From assembly GCA_030041375.1 (NCBI GenBank), contig JASHOA010000045.1, positions 1-64,000 of the forward strand: a stretch of DNA of 64,000 nucleotides, written 5' to 3'. The first letter of the stretch is position 1. The number at the start of each line of letters is the position of its first letter. Shown here piece by piece: positions 50,721-59,052 of the stretch. A model generated the notes under the pieces. The model had not been told where the DNA came from and did not search any database. It saw nothing but the letters and a program-made list of their open reading frames with translations. The position numbers were made by a program, and so were the translations under genes. The stretch comes from Acetobacteraceae bacterium. GTDB lineage: Bacteria > Pseudomonadota > Alphaproteobacteria > Acetobacterales > Acetobacteraceae.

Positions 50721-51358
50721 TGGATGCACCGGCTTCGGAAAAACGGGACAGCAACGGTGCATCGCAATCGAACGATTGGCATGCGGAGTTCAGGCGCCGT
50801 TGTGCTGAGGTGAGGCAGGCCGCCGAGGAGTGGGCGATCAGATGGCAAGAACCAGAGGGCCGGCTCATTTCCGCGTTGCTGGGCGGGGTAGAATTGCTGG
50901 GACGTCTCGCGGCGTCGGCGCAAGGCGCGATCGAAGCGGCGGCAAGGGACGGTCGGGCGTGTGCGCAGGCGGAACTGGCGCAGGTGCGTGAAATGCGCCG
51001 GGCGGTGGAGGCGTCACTCCAGCAGACGCGGAATGCGGAACTGGCTTTGGTAGTGGAGAAGGAGGAGCTCACGATCCGAATGATCAGGGAGACTCTGCCG
51101 CTTTTCGCCGAACGGCTTCGAGACGCATTGGTGATCCGCGAGCAGCGGTGGAACAGGGAGTCGGTCTTCCGGCGGTATGCGCTGGTAGGTGGGGCGGTGT
51201 TGGGGTTGTTTGTGTTCGGTTATCTGGTTGCCGCATGGCAGGATGATGATCGGATGGCGGCGTTCGAGCAATGCTTGCTACAGCCCATTCAGGTTGGCGG
51301 GCATCTCTATTGCAACATCGATAGTTGGTTTCCGGCGCCACCCGAGGTGAAGAAATAG
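50720..51358 (+). CDS. Membrane protein, third gene of the stb-like operon
   Basis: The ATG at 50720 overlaps the ATPase stop (TAATG) and gives 212 aa. The N-terminal ~150 residues are helical and acidic (EFRRRCAEVRQAAEEWAIRW; ARDGRACAQAELAQVREMRR). One span lies near 155-175 (YALVGGAVLGLFVFGYLVAA), then a short periplasmic tail with two cysteines. Position matches stbC, but no sequence family is recognised. It may anchor the NTPase at the membrane. Confidence 0.6.
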   Translation: MDAPASEKRDSNGASQSNDWHAEFRRRCAEVRQAAEEWAIRWQEPEGRLISALLGGVELLGRLAASAQGAIEAAARDGRACAQAELAQVREMRRAVEASLQQTRNAELALVVEKEELTIRMIRETLPLFAERLRDALVIREQRWNRESVFRRYALVGGAVLGLFVFGYLVAAWQDDDRMAAFEQCLLQPIQVGGHLYCNIDSWFPAPPEVKK

Positions 51359-51390
51359 CGGGCCGTTCGCATACCGGCCGGCCACACTGA

Positions 51391-51411
51391 GGTCCTCTTG
51401 GGGGGAGGACC
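51391..51411 (+). promoter_or_regulatory. Perfect hairpin masking the ribosome binding site at 51416
   Basis: GGTCCTC (51391-51397) and GAGGACC (51405-51411) pair perfectly around a 7-base loop. The strong GGGGGGAGG binding site lies in the loop and right arm, four to ten bases before the ATG. Like the hairpin at 5840, it would hide the site unless opened. Confidence 0.5.
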
Positions 51412-51415
51412 GCTG

Positions 51416-52294
51416 ATGCGCGGTTTCGGTTCCGATCGGGTGTGGGTGTTAAGTTGCGGCAGTGCGCGGCAAAAGCTGAGGTCGTCTGGCGTGGCGATCT
51501 GCCTCGTGGGGTCGGTATTGCTGATCCTGCCGCGCTGCGGCCGGGCGCAGGTAGCGACGACCTTGAACGGCCCACCGGTGCAGGTGACCCCGTATGTCCA
51601 GGAGCCCGGGGTGCCGTTGATCACGATCATTCCGGGGATGCCCAGCCCACCGCCGCCAAGCGTGGGCGGCGGTTCGGGAACGGAGACGGGTGCGGGAGGT
51701 GGAAGCGAGAATGGCGGCAGCAGCGGGAGTGGTAGCGACCCGCTCGCCACGATGCTGAGCACGTCGTGGGGGATCACCGCCGTTGGCAATGCGGAAGCGG
51801 TGGGGATCAATCCGGCCGCGCTTGCCGCCACTTGTGTGCTCGAAAGTGGGTGCGGGGCCAATCTCGGGGGTGGTGGGGCCCAGGGGGTGTTCCAAATGCT
51901 TCCCGCCGCGTACGAGGACGGGCTCCAGACGGCGCTCGCGGCAAACCCCCAGCTTGGGACGCAGGTCGTTCCGGGTAATGCCGGCATGAATGATCCGACG
52001 ACAGAGGCGATCGCGGCGTCCGGGTATTTGTTGCAGGCGGCGAACAGCCTGCAAAGCGCCGGAATCAGCAGCCCGACCGTTCTTGATGTTCGGGGATATT
52101 ATAACTTTGGGCCGAGCAATGGTTCGGCGCTGGCAACGGCACAGGATAGCGAAACGATGGCCTCGATTCTCTACAATGTCTCGTCACAAACGCTGGCTGA
52201 GAATGGGATCGCGCCGGGAGAGACAGTCGGGCAGTGGCGTGCGTCGGTAACCGGGCCAATCGGTAACGCCGCGAGCCAACCGGTGAGTTTGTAG
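51416..52294 (+). CDS. Exported lytic-transglycosylase-like protein
   Basis: The ATG at 51416 follows a strong GGGGGGAGG. The 292-aa product has a signal-like segment (~25-45, SGVAICLVGSVLLILPRCGR), a Pro/Gly/Ser-rich linker (~75-110) and an SLT-type domain. That domain reads PAALAATCVLESGCGANLGG with catalytic Glu near 143, then GAQGVFQMLPAAYEDGLQTA and DVRGYYNFGPSNGSALA. The E-S-G ... G-x-x-Q-x-x-P order fits a muramidase. It may help the channel or the adjacent stb-like operon's transfer role. Confidence 0.75.
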   Translation: MRGFGSDRVWVLSCGSARQKLRSSGVAICLVGSVLLILPRCGRAQVATTLNGPPVQVTPYVQEPGVPLITIIPGMPSPPPPSVGGGSGTETGAGGGSENGGSSGSGSDPLATMLSTSWGITAVGNAEAVGINPAALAATCVLESGCGANLGGGGAQGVFQMLPAAYEDGLQTALAANPQLGTQVVPGNAGMNDPTTEAIAASGYLLQAANSLQSAGISSPTVLDVRGYYNFGPSNGSALATAQDSETMASILYNVSSQTLAENGIAPGETVGQWRASVTGPIGNAASQPVSL

Positions 52295-52307
52295 GAGGTA
52301 ATCCGCA

Positions 52308-52697
52308 ATGAAAGCTCTTGTTGTGTCGTTGTTAGGTGTAGTCCTTGTCTCCAGTGCAGAGGCACAGCCGGCAAGTGTTGTAGGACCGTTGCCAGGTTAC
52401 GGGTGTATGGTTTTGAATTTGAGCCAGCAGCAGTCGATGAATCCGTCGGTGCACGTATTGCTTCGAACGGCACCATCGAACAATGCGCCGGTGGCGGGAT
52501 ATGCTTCTGGGATAATGATAGTGCCAATGCCCCGAAGGAGCGTCGGCGCATTCACAGAGGTATTGTTCCCGACTGGAAAGGCCGTCTGGATTGAGTCGCA
52601 GATGCTACAGCCATTTCATAGCGTTGGAGATCCTGCGGCAAAGTGTCGTGCCGTCCGGCTGTCGGATGGGCGCGTGGGTTTTGAGACCTATCATTGA
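52308..52697 (+). CDS. Small secreted SH3-like protein
   Basis: The 129-aa product has signal peptide MKALVVSLLGVVLVSSAEAQ. The mature part is beta-rich with bacterial SH3-like features (SVHVLLRTAPSNNAPVAGYA, then VLFPTGKAVWIESQMLQPF). GGAGG lies ten bases upstream of the ATG, 13 bases after the transglycosylase-like stop, so both are likely co-transcribed. It resembles the SH3-like lipoprotein at 7537 in layout, though not closely in sequence. Confidence 0.65.
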   Translation: MKALVVSLLGVVLVSSAEAQPASVVGPLPGYGCMVLNLSQQQSMNPSVHVLLRTAPSNNAPVAGYASGIMIVPMPRRSVGAFTEVLFPTGKAVWIESQMLQPFHSVGDPAAKCRAVRLSDGRVGFETYH

Positions 52698-52781
52698 CTG
52701 GAACTATCGTGGCGGTCGTCAAAGTGGAACGTCTCGTGGCTCGGTGCGCGAGGAGGTTCCGCAGACGGGGGCGGCAGGCGG

Positions 52782-53091
52782 TCACCGGCGCTTGAATAGC
52801 TGTGGGTTGGCGAGCCGCAGCAGCGTTTCGCAGTGGCACCGTTTGGGCCGGCACCAGCACACGAGGTCGCGGCCGGCGAGCGCGGGGAGCTTGGCCAGCA
52901 GTTTTGGCTGCGCCATGATCCACGCTTCGTATTTGTCGCACACTTCATTTCGGCTGCCGTCATCGGCCGATGATGAATGGGTTGCCCCAGATTGACGGCC
53001 GGCCGTAGTAGACTGCGTTGCCGGGAATTGGGTCTGTCCTCTTATTGAGAATGCGCGGATTTCGTGTCGTCGTGCCGGCAGCGTCGTCCAT
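52782..53091 (-). pseudogene. DUF4326 gene with a single frameshift
   Basis: From the ATG at 53091 the frame reads NPRILNKRTDPIPGNAVYYG-R-P and W-G-N-P-F-I-I-G-R, the classic DUF4326 start, then hits a stop at 52960-52962. One base out of phase, the family resumes: DDGSRNEVCDKYEAWIMAQP, LLAKLPALAGRDLVCWCRPK and R-C-H-C-E-T-L-L, ending at 52782. One missing base near 52961-52966 explains both halves. DUF4326 proteins are common on plasmids and phages, with unknown function. Mutation, sequencing error or programmed shift are all possible. Confidence 0.8.
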
Positions 53092-53150
53092 GCCTTCGAG
53101 TCCGATGGGGAGAGGCGGGGTCGTTGCTGACCCCGCTTCGAGTGGTTCGG

Positions 53151-53471
53151 TCAAGCGGCGAGGGCGACCGGCCGGGTAGCGGTAGCGCGATCGGCAGCGC
53201 GGGCGAAGATTTTGAGGTCGAGGTATTTTTCGACGTCATTCATGTCCCGCCATTCCAGGATGTCGGCAGGCGACCAGGGAGCGCGCTCTGCCGGTGGGAG
53301 GCCTTTAGCGGCGCGCTCTTCGTCAAGGACGCCGTAGAGGACTTCGATATCCTGCAGTTCGCTCTTGATGAGCCGCGCCTTTGCCAGGCGGCGCTGGTAG
53401 CGCGCGGAGGTGGTGTCGGGGCGAGGCGTCCAGTCGATGCGGTGGGAGAGGCTGAAGGCGCCGAGGTCCAT
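53151..53471 (-). CDS. Hypothetical protein (106 aa)
   Basis: The ATG at 53471 with GGAAAG upstream gives MDLGAFSLSHRIDWTPRPDT and a helical continuation (ARYQRRLAKARLIKSELQDI; SPADILEWRDMNDVEKYLDL). No signal or motif. It lies 59 bases upstream of the DUF4326 start on the same strand and has a hairpin in its leader (53493-53519), like other genes of this block. Likely a conserved plasmid maintenance protein of unknown role. Confidence 0.6.
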   Translation of the reverse strand: MDLGAFSLSHRIDWTPRPDTTSARYQRRLAKARLIKSELQDIEVLYGVLDEERAAKGLPPAERAPWSPADILEWRDMNDVEKYLDLKIFARAADRATATRPVALAA

Positions 53472-54084
53472 GATCTTTCCTTTCCTGGTCTGGGGGTTGC
53501 TGCCCTGTGCAGCGACCCCTGGCGTCACCGAGACGGGGGAAGGAGGGGGCGAGCGCGGGCGGGCGGGCCCGGGTTGCAAGCGAGCGGGGTGCGCCTCGAG
53601 GCGCGCTTTGCGAGCCTGCGGCCCTGGCCTGCGGTAGGCGGCGCTCGGAGCGGCACCATTGGGGGCGGAGCCCCCGTGGTTTCCCGTTTCCGGGGCGCCC
53701 GCGCCAGCATGAGGAAGTGCGGTTCCGGAAGGGGGGTTGTGGCAACCGATGCGGAGAAGCGAGCGGCTGGTGTCGCTCCGGGGGGGATTTCAGGCGGAGG
53801 TGAGAGCGGGGACCGGTGAACGGCTCGCGTCGTCTGCGCAGAATTTCAGTCGCGACGAAGCTTTCTACTTGCGCCAGCGATGGAAACCCGAAGGGCCGAA
53901 ACCCGCTTGCGGGGTTCGGTCGCGCCGTCAGGCGCGATGAGAGCGCGGCCGCTGCTGTGCAGCGGGGCGCCCGGACTGGTCTTTATGTCAGCGGAGCTCC
54001 GCCTGCTCCGAGCAGTGAGCAGCGACTACAGGGCTTGCACTGGCAGAGGTGATTGGGGCTGAAGGAGTTTGGGGTGAGGGGCCC
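53472..54084. other. Leader and intergenic stretch with hairpins, no supported gene
   Basis: The leader of the gene at 53151 folds as GGGGTTGCTG / CAGCGACCCC (53493-53502 and 53510-53519, one G-T pair, 7-base loop). The perfect palindrome GCGCCTCGAGGCGC lies at 53591-53604. The remainder to 54084 is GC-rich with only shadow frames. Confidence 0.45.
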
Positions 54085-54666
54085 TTATTCCTCGATCGAC
54101 GGTACGCCTTCGAACGCGATGTCCTCGTAGAATTCGGTGACCGGAATGGCGAGGGACAATTCAGGGATTTGCAGTGTGTCGAGGGCGCTGAGCGCGGTGG
54201 CAATCCACGGGTCGTCAGCGCGATCTCGGTGCAGAACGAGCAGGCCGGCGAAGCGGGACTCGACGATGACGTAACGACGCATCGACGGAATGCGGGCGTA
54301 TTCCCCGACCTTCGTAATGCGGTCGGTCTGGCCAGAGGTGGGGCTGAGAACCTCGAAGATCACGACGACACCGGGTGCAAGCCGGTCGGTTCCCGGAAAC
54401 TTCGTGCAGGTTACGAGGGCGTCCGGGAAGCGGACTACCTCGCCGATGGTCTGAACGCCGAGATCCGGGCCGTAGAAGGAACATTTCGTACCGCGCAGCC
54501 TTGCGCGCAGTGCTGCGTGGATGTTGGTCATGATGCGATTGTGCCTGGCGTTGCCGCCGGTCATGGCGACGGGCTGTATCCCGTCGTATTCGAATCGCGC
54601 CTCCTGGGTATTCAGCCAGGAGAGGAACTGTTCTGCCGACCAGGGTTTTTGCGGAGCGATGGTCAT
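54085..54666 (-). CDS. Uma2-family (DUF820) putative nuclease
   Basis: The ATG at 54666 (MTIAPQKPWSAEQFLSWLNT) gives 193 aa; the longer open frame above it is compositional. The domain is clear: FLSWLNTQEARFEYDGIQPV, GPDLGVQTIGEVVRFPDALV, VVVIFEVLSPTSGQTDRITK and KVGEYARIPSMRRYVIVESR. The E-x-x-x-G ... P-D ... E-V-L-S-P core residues are present. This is the second Uma2 gene in the window and is not closely similar to the first. Function in the cell is unknown. Confidence 0.88.
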   Translation of the reverse strand: MTIAPQKPWSAEQFLSWLNTQEARFEYDGIQPVAMTGGNARHNRIMTNIHAALRARLRGTKCSFYGPDLGVQTIGEVVRFPDALVTCTKFPGTDRLAPGVVVIFEVLSPTSGQTDRITKVGEYARIPSMRRYVIVESRFAGLLVLHRDRADDPWIATALSALDTLQIPELSLAIPVTEFYEDIAFEGVPSIEE

Positions 54667-54757
54667 GGCGGACAGAATAGCGCACAGCGATATGTCGGGA
54701 TCAGCTTTTTGTGCGAGATGGGGAGGGGTTAGCGATTGGATTGGGGGGTGACATCCG

Positions 54758-55000
54758 TCACCGCGGAGGGCCGGGCCCAAGGGCGGCTGTGTCGCGCGCG
54801 GCGCGCAGGCCCGGAGGGCGCGCGGAGGGCGGGTCGTCGGGCCGGCCGTGGCGTTGCCGGCTGCGACCCTTGCGACGGTAAGTCTTGCGGCTGCGGAGGA
54901 TGCGCTTGCGGAAGAGGGGGTTGCGAAGTTCGCGGGCGAGCGGATTACGGGGTTTGCGTGGCAGCTTGCGCATGGCGGGATTCTTCCAGTCGCTGGACAC
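54758..55000 (-). CDS. Small basic protein
   Basis: A GTG at 55000, or an ATG at 54973, starts an extremely basic peptide (MRKLPRKPRNPLARELRNPL, then FRKRILRSRKTYRRKGRSRQ). The R-N-P-L repetition is non-random and resembles small basic proteins often seen in plasmid gene strings. The C-terminal half is low complexity. Nucleic-acid binding is plausible, but the gene itself is uncertain. Confidence 0.4.
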   Translation of the reverse strand: MSSDWKNPAMRKLPRKPRNPLARELRNPLFRKRILRSRKTYRRKGRSRQRHGRPDDPPSARPPGLRAARDTAALGPGPPR

Positions 55001-55226
55001 CGGGGCCAGTCCGATTTTCCTGGGCGGTGAGCGCGGAGAGCGGGCAAGGGGACGGACGAGACGCGGGTGGCAGGGTGGGACTCAGCGAGGAATTCAGGGG
55101 CGGGTGGGTCGGGGAGCTGACATTTTTTCGGCGGCGGCTGCGCGGTGTTGTCACTGTCGGGCGGTCGTCTGGCGGCGTCGGGCCGAACTTCCTGCTTCGT
55201 GGTTAGTGGCATGAGGAGAGGAGGGA

Positions 55227-55250
55227 GGCGGGAGCCTCGCGGCTCCCGCC
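55227..55250 (-). terminator. Strong hairpin at the 3' end of the gene at 55260
   Basis: GGCGGGAGCC-TCGC-GGCTCCCGCC is a perfect 10-bp stem with a four-base loop, ten bases beyond the stop of the minus-strand gene. No T run follows on that strand, so it may protect the mRNA end or aid Rho-dependent termination rather than act as a classic intrinsic terminator. Confidence 0.55.
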
Positions 55251-55259
55251 GTAGCGGCG

Positions 55260-55853
55260 TCAGTCGGTGAGGGCCGCCATCATTGCGGCGGTCGCCTGCT
55301 GCGAAGGGTTCATTGCGACCGTGGCGGTCTGCTCGTGGGGCTTCCAGATCTCGCCGGTGATGTGCTCGAAGGCGGAGCAGGCGCCGTGGGCGGCGGCCAT
55401 GAGGGCGTAGGCCTGGAGGCCCATCTGGGCAGCGAAGCTGGCGGCGCGTTGGGCCTTGGGCTCGAAGCCGTAGATGCCTTCGCGGTCCTCGCTGCGTTCG
55501 TCGTTGAGCGTCGGAACGTAGATGGCCAGCGCCTCGGACTTCTTCTGGCCGTAGAATTTGGCGGCTCCGTAGGCACCGTTGACGAGGCTGGCGACGAGGC
55601 GCTGCAGGAAGATCTGCATCGCCTTTTCGGTCAGGTTGTCGGTGAGCTCGTTGCTGATCCGAACGATGAGCTCCTCGGTGTTGTCCCGGATGCTGGCGTA
55701 GTCGACGGGCTCGTGCCCGAAGGTCGTGCTCATCGTCTCGGCTTTGGCCTCGGTCGGGCTGAGCGCCTGGACCAGTTCGAAGGTGATGCTTGCGCGGTTT
55801 TGCGAGGAGCGGGCGGGCTTCGGCGAGGTCTTCGGGGTGTCCTTGTTGGCCAT
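55260..55853 (-). CDS. Conserved-looking plasmid hypothetical protein (197 aa)
   Basis: The ATG at 55853 opens MANKDTPKTSPKPARSSQNR, then strands and helices (ASITFELVQALSPTEAKAET; EELIVRISNELTDNLTEKAM; AAQMGLQAYALMAAAHGACS). No signal peptide, membrane span or enzyme motif. The gene has a long leader with a 16-bp inverted repeat and a 3' hairpin, so it is a well-bounded single transcript. No family recognised. Confidence 0.65.
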   Translation of the reverse strand: MANKDTPKTSPKPARSSQNRASITFELVQALSPTEAKAETMSTTFGHEPVDYASIRDNTEELIVRISNELTDNLTEKAMQIFLQRLVASLVNGAYGAAKFYGQKKSEALAIYVPTLNDERSEDREGIYGFEPKAQRAASFAAQMGLQAYALMAAAHGACSAFEHITGEIWKPHEQTATVAMNPSQQATAAMMAALTD

Positions 55854-56983
55854 GATGATCTCTCTGCTGCCCGGGAGTGTGCCGGCCCTCTGCCGGCGCC
55901 TTTCCCCTCGGGTGCGGTTCCTTGAGGCCGGGCATAGGCGGCCGGCGTGAAAGGCGTGGCGCGCGCCGGCTGCAAAGATTGGGTGCCGGCGCGCGCCACG
56001 GGACCGGAGCCACGCGCAGCCAAAGGATGATGACTTGCGGCGCTTGCGCCGCGCATCGCGAGCATGGCGAGGACCCACCCTTTCCACGCTGGCCGACGCC
56101 CGGCCTAAACGGCATCTACCCGAGGGGAGAGCGCCGGCGGCAGGCCACGCCGCGGGCTTGCAAGAGACTCTCTGAGCCCACGGGACAGCCCCGGAACGAT
56201 CGCGAGAAAAAGCCGGCAGGCACTCTCCAGAGACCCGCGCGGCACCGCGACCGTCTGGCCAGCGCGCCGACCGACGGAATGGCTGAGATGGGAGCGCCTT
56301 TCGGGCGGCCCTTCGATCTGCGCGGGCAACGCCAGGGAGTTGCTTGTCCGATCTGCACGAGCGTGGGAACCGGAACCTGCGAGGCGAACCTGCGGCGCCT
56401 TGCCAGCGCGCGGCTTGCGGGGTTGTCAAGGACTGCGGCGAGACCGAGGCGCAAGACATGACTTCCAAGCGCGACATTGCGGCGATGACCGTGACGGCTA
56501 CGGGGGTGAGCACGTGGCGCACCTGCTTCGGATGGTAAGTGGCCGAGCGATGGTGACCGCCGTCTGCGGCGCGCTGACGCCGAGCACACTGGCGGCAACT
56601 GGAGCCCGAGGGCCTTGCCATCCGAGCGAGGACCGTGAAGCCCTGACAGCACCAGAGATCTGGCCGCGGCGCGACGCTGGTGGCGAGAGCCGTGAGGTCT
56701 CGGCCCTCGCTGCTTCTTTGTTCTTGCGGAGTCCTTTGCTCGCTTCTCTTGCGGTACGGCCACGAAGATCAGTGCACTGGAGTGCAATCTTCAAAAACGG
56801 CCGCGGTCTCGTGGCGACGGCGGGGCTGCTGGAGATGTCCCATTCTGGTTGCTTCGCGCCAGCGTTTGCAGCGGCGCAGCGGGTCTTTCAGATTCAGGCG
56901 GAGTAGGAATCGCATGTGTTTTGTGATAGATTTGAGTTGCGTTGCGAGTCCTCGTGAATGCTCTCGAAGAGAGGAAGCGGGTC
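55854..56983. other. 1.1-kb divergent intergenic region
   Basis: Between the minus-strand gene at 55260 and the plus-strand gene at 56984 no frame looks coding: all are Arg/Ala/Pro-rich and overlapping. The long minus-strand frame continuous with the gene below reads as low-complexity sequence. Its main feature is the 16-bp inverted repeat at 55955-56000. A region this long could hold promoters for both flanks, an origin or an untranslated RNA. Confidence 0.5.
55955..56000. repeat. Perfect 16-bp inverted repeat with a 14-base loop
   Basis: CGTGGCGCGCGCCGGC (55955-55970) and its exact complement GCCGGCGCGCGCCACG (55985-56000) surround TGCAAAGATTGGGT. It lies 102 bases upstream of the gene at 55260-55853. 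It could be a terminator for upstream transcripts, a protein-binding dyad or a replication or transfer site. Confidence 0.65.
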
Positions 56984-57562
56984 ATGCACATCGAGTTGCT
57001 GCCGGGCACGGCGAACGTGGTGCGGTTCCCCGTGGAGCGGCGGGCGAAGGCAACGATGGAGCTGCTGTGGGAGATTCAGCCCGATCTCGATGTTGTGCAT
57101 TTGAACGCGGATACGTTCGGTCTCGAGGTTCCGGAGATGACGGAGCTCGAGGCGGAAACGGACGCGGAGACTGCGGAGTGGATTGCCAATCAGGTGCCCC
57201 CGCGTGGTCCAGAGCGGGCGGTGATGCTGCGTGAGCTCGAGCAGGTCGCGCTCGAGGACGCAGTCAAGGCTTGTCTGAAGTCGTCCGATGCGTGGGCGGA
57301 GGTCCGTGAGGCGGAGCGGTTGGTGAAGGAAGCCGAGGACGAAGGTCATTCTGCAATTGATGCGCTGCGGGGGCGTGTCTGCGAGCTGGCCCGGAAGGCA
57401 TCGGCGCTGATGGTGGTCGCAGCGAGCAAAGCGGCCGGGGTGCGCGGTGTTTCGCGGGCGGTCGGGATAGCGCGTCGGAGCGAGACCTGGGCGCCGCGCG
57501 ATCTGGAAGCAGAATTTGAGGTGCTGATGAGCATGGCGCCCTGCAATCGGGCCAGGCGGTAG
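56984..57562 (+). CDS. Hypothetical protein (192 aa)
   Basis: The ATG at 56984 (MHIELLPGTANVVRFPVERR), with AGGAAG upstream, is preferred over the open frame from 56942. The product is helical and acidic in the middle (AETAEWIANQVPPRGPERAV; AWAEVREAERLVKEAEDEGH) and ends basic. It is the only plus-strand gene in this part of the window. No family recognised. Confidence 0.55.
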   Translation: MHIELLPGTANVVRFPVERRAKATMELLWEIQPDLDVVHLNADTFGLEVPEMTELEAETDAETAEWIANQVPPRGPERAVMLRELEQVALEDAVKACLKSSDAWAEVREAERLVKEAEDEGHSAIDALRGRVCELARKASALMVVAASKAAGVRGVSRAVGIARRSETWAPRDLEAEFEVLMSMAPCNRARR

Positions 57563-57774
57563 CTGTGAGCGAGTTTGAGGGAGCTGCGGTTGCTGGCGGG
57601 ACGGCGGCTTGCGCTCAGTGGGCGCATCGCCGTGGTCCGTGAGCGGCCGGCGGGCCGGTCGGTGTTGTTGCCCGCGCGCCCTACCTTGCGGCGTGTGGCA
57701 TCGGGCGCGCAGGTCTGAGCGAGAAAGTCGCCGCGGTCCGGTAGCCAGCCTTGCCGCGCGGTGAGCGTGGCGGG

Positions 57775-58089
57775 TCATTGGCATTTGCGGATGAACTCCT
57801 GAGCGCGACGCTGCAGAGCGGTGGGGCCGCGATCGAGATTCGCGGCGCGGTCGGCTCGGAGCAGATCGATCATATCGTCAGTGAGAATGGCATAGGGTGC
57901 GAGGGGAATGATGAGGTCCTGGGGATAAATTACCGCCTGCCATTCACCGCCGATCCAGAAAAGGACGGAGTGTTCATCGTCGGGCGGGTTGTCTCGCGAG
58001 ACCTGCGTGAAGAAGGTCTGTAGGGGATTGTCCCAGCCGACGGTGACGGTGAGGCCGGGGTGGAGCGCTGGGATGTCGTGGCGGCTCAT
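57775..58089 (-). CDS. Hypothetical protein, intact paralogue of the gene at 44065
   Basis: The ATG at 58089 with AGGTG seven bases upstream gives about 104 aa. The N-terminal part HPGLTVTVGWDNPLQTFFTQ-V matches the frameshifted gene at 44065. It continues HSVLFWIGGEWQAVIYPQDL and ends in basic helices. Two copies on one element suggest a family of plasmid-borne small proteins. No known domain. Confidence 0.6.
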   Translation of the reverse strand: MSRHDIPALHPGLTVTVGWDNPLQTFFTQVSRDNPPDDEHSVLFWIGGEWQAVIYPQDLIIPLAPYAILTDDMIDLLRADRAANLDRGPTALQRRAQEFIRKCQ

Positions 58090-58612
58090 GGTGGTCACCT
58101 ATGCGGCGACGGGTGGGTCGTGCCGTTCGGCCGCGACGGGGCTATGCCGCTCGATCGTATTGATCGGACGGGTGTACCAGCGGGAGCTTCCGGTTTCGGG
58201 AGGGCGTGCATGTGCGCAAGTGTGGACAGGCGGCACCTGGCTGGCCATTGGTTCTTCGGGTCATGGTTGGATGAGGGGCTGCGAATGGGAATCATGGTGC
58301 GGTGATCGCACCGGCGAGCCACCAGTCGGCTTACCGATCGGCAGCGAGGGCTTCGCGCTGCAACGCCTCGCGTTCGTGCGGAAGGAGGTGGGATTGGGTC
58401 GCATTGTCACGAAGGCAGGTCGCGTGTTTTTGCCCGGCAAGCGCGTTCACGATGCAGGAGGCCGCGGTAGCCCGTGCGAGTGGGGGTTCTTCATGACGTT
58501 TTTTGCGGGGAGAAGAGGGGAGGGAACAGGGCAATGCGGGAGGACCCGCGTTGACGCGCGTCCTCCCTTATTCAGTCGATGGAAGTGGTTCTTGCCGAGC
58601 TGATGTTCTCTC
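58090..58612. other. Stretch without a firmly supported gene
   Basis: A minus-strand frame (58331-58534, TTG start) reads RKKRHEEPPLARATAASCIV and ends HEREALQREALAADR. It could be a 60- to 67-residue small protein, but it lacks a ribosome binding site. Plus-strand frames are compositional. The 3' end of this stretch is the DUF6166 gene terminator region, where I see no clear hairpin. Confidence 0.4.
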
Positions 58613-58969
58613 TCAGCAGAAGGATTTGTAGATCCAGTGCGACTGGATTTCCGCAAGGTCGAGGCGGAGTTCATCGGCGGAGAAGGGTCCCCAGGGCATG
58701 CTCCGGGGCCAGTTGGCGACGAAGCGGAACTTGAATTCCTGGTAGAGCTCGAGGGCGCGCTGGTCGTCGTCGAGCACATCGGCAGCGAGTGCGAGCGCGA
58801 GCTGGGCGGGCCCGCTTCCGCAATAGCCCCAGGCGAACCCGGTGGGGCTGTGCTTGCGAAGGACGAAGCGGGGGTTGAGGAGCTTTCGCGTCTTCGCTGT
58901 TGTGACGAACACGAGACCGTCGCTTGCGCCGTGGTAGAGTTTCAGTTGAGAGGATTTGCAGCGCATCAT
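58613..58969 (-). CDS. DUF6166-family protein
   Basis: The 118-aa product has KLYHGASDGLVFVTTAKTRK at the start, then HSPTGFAWGYCGSGPAQLAL-A-L-A, the highly conserved S-P-x-G-F-x-W-G-Y-x-G-S-G-P-A-Q-L-A-L block of DUF6166, followed by DDQRALELYQEFKFRFVAN-W. AAGGAAA lies nine bases before the ATG. The family is common on plasmids and phages; its function is not known. It shares the minus-strand block with ssb. Confidence 0.85.
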   Translation of the reverse strand: MMRCKSSQLKLYHGASDGLVFVTTAKTRKLLNPRFVLRKHSPTGFAWGYCGSGPAQLALALAADVLDDDQRALELYQEFKFRFVANWPRSMPWGPFSADELRLDLAEIQSHWIYKSFC

Positions 58970-59052
58970 GGTGGATTTCCTTTACGGAGCGTGCGGGATC
59001 GTGTGGCGGCCGGCGGGGTTCTGCCCGCCGGCCGTTGTGTCGGATGGGGCGC

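Noticed and set aside
54085-56115. 676-codon minus-strand frame
   Set aside because: Only the last 193 codons, from the ATG at 54666, match a family (Uma2). The rest is Arg/Pro-rich and overlaps the 3' hairpin and the real gene at 55260.
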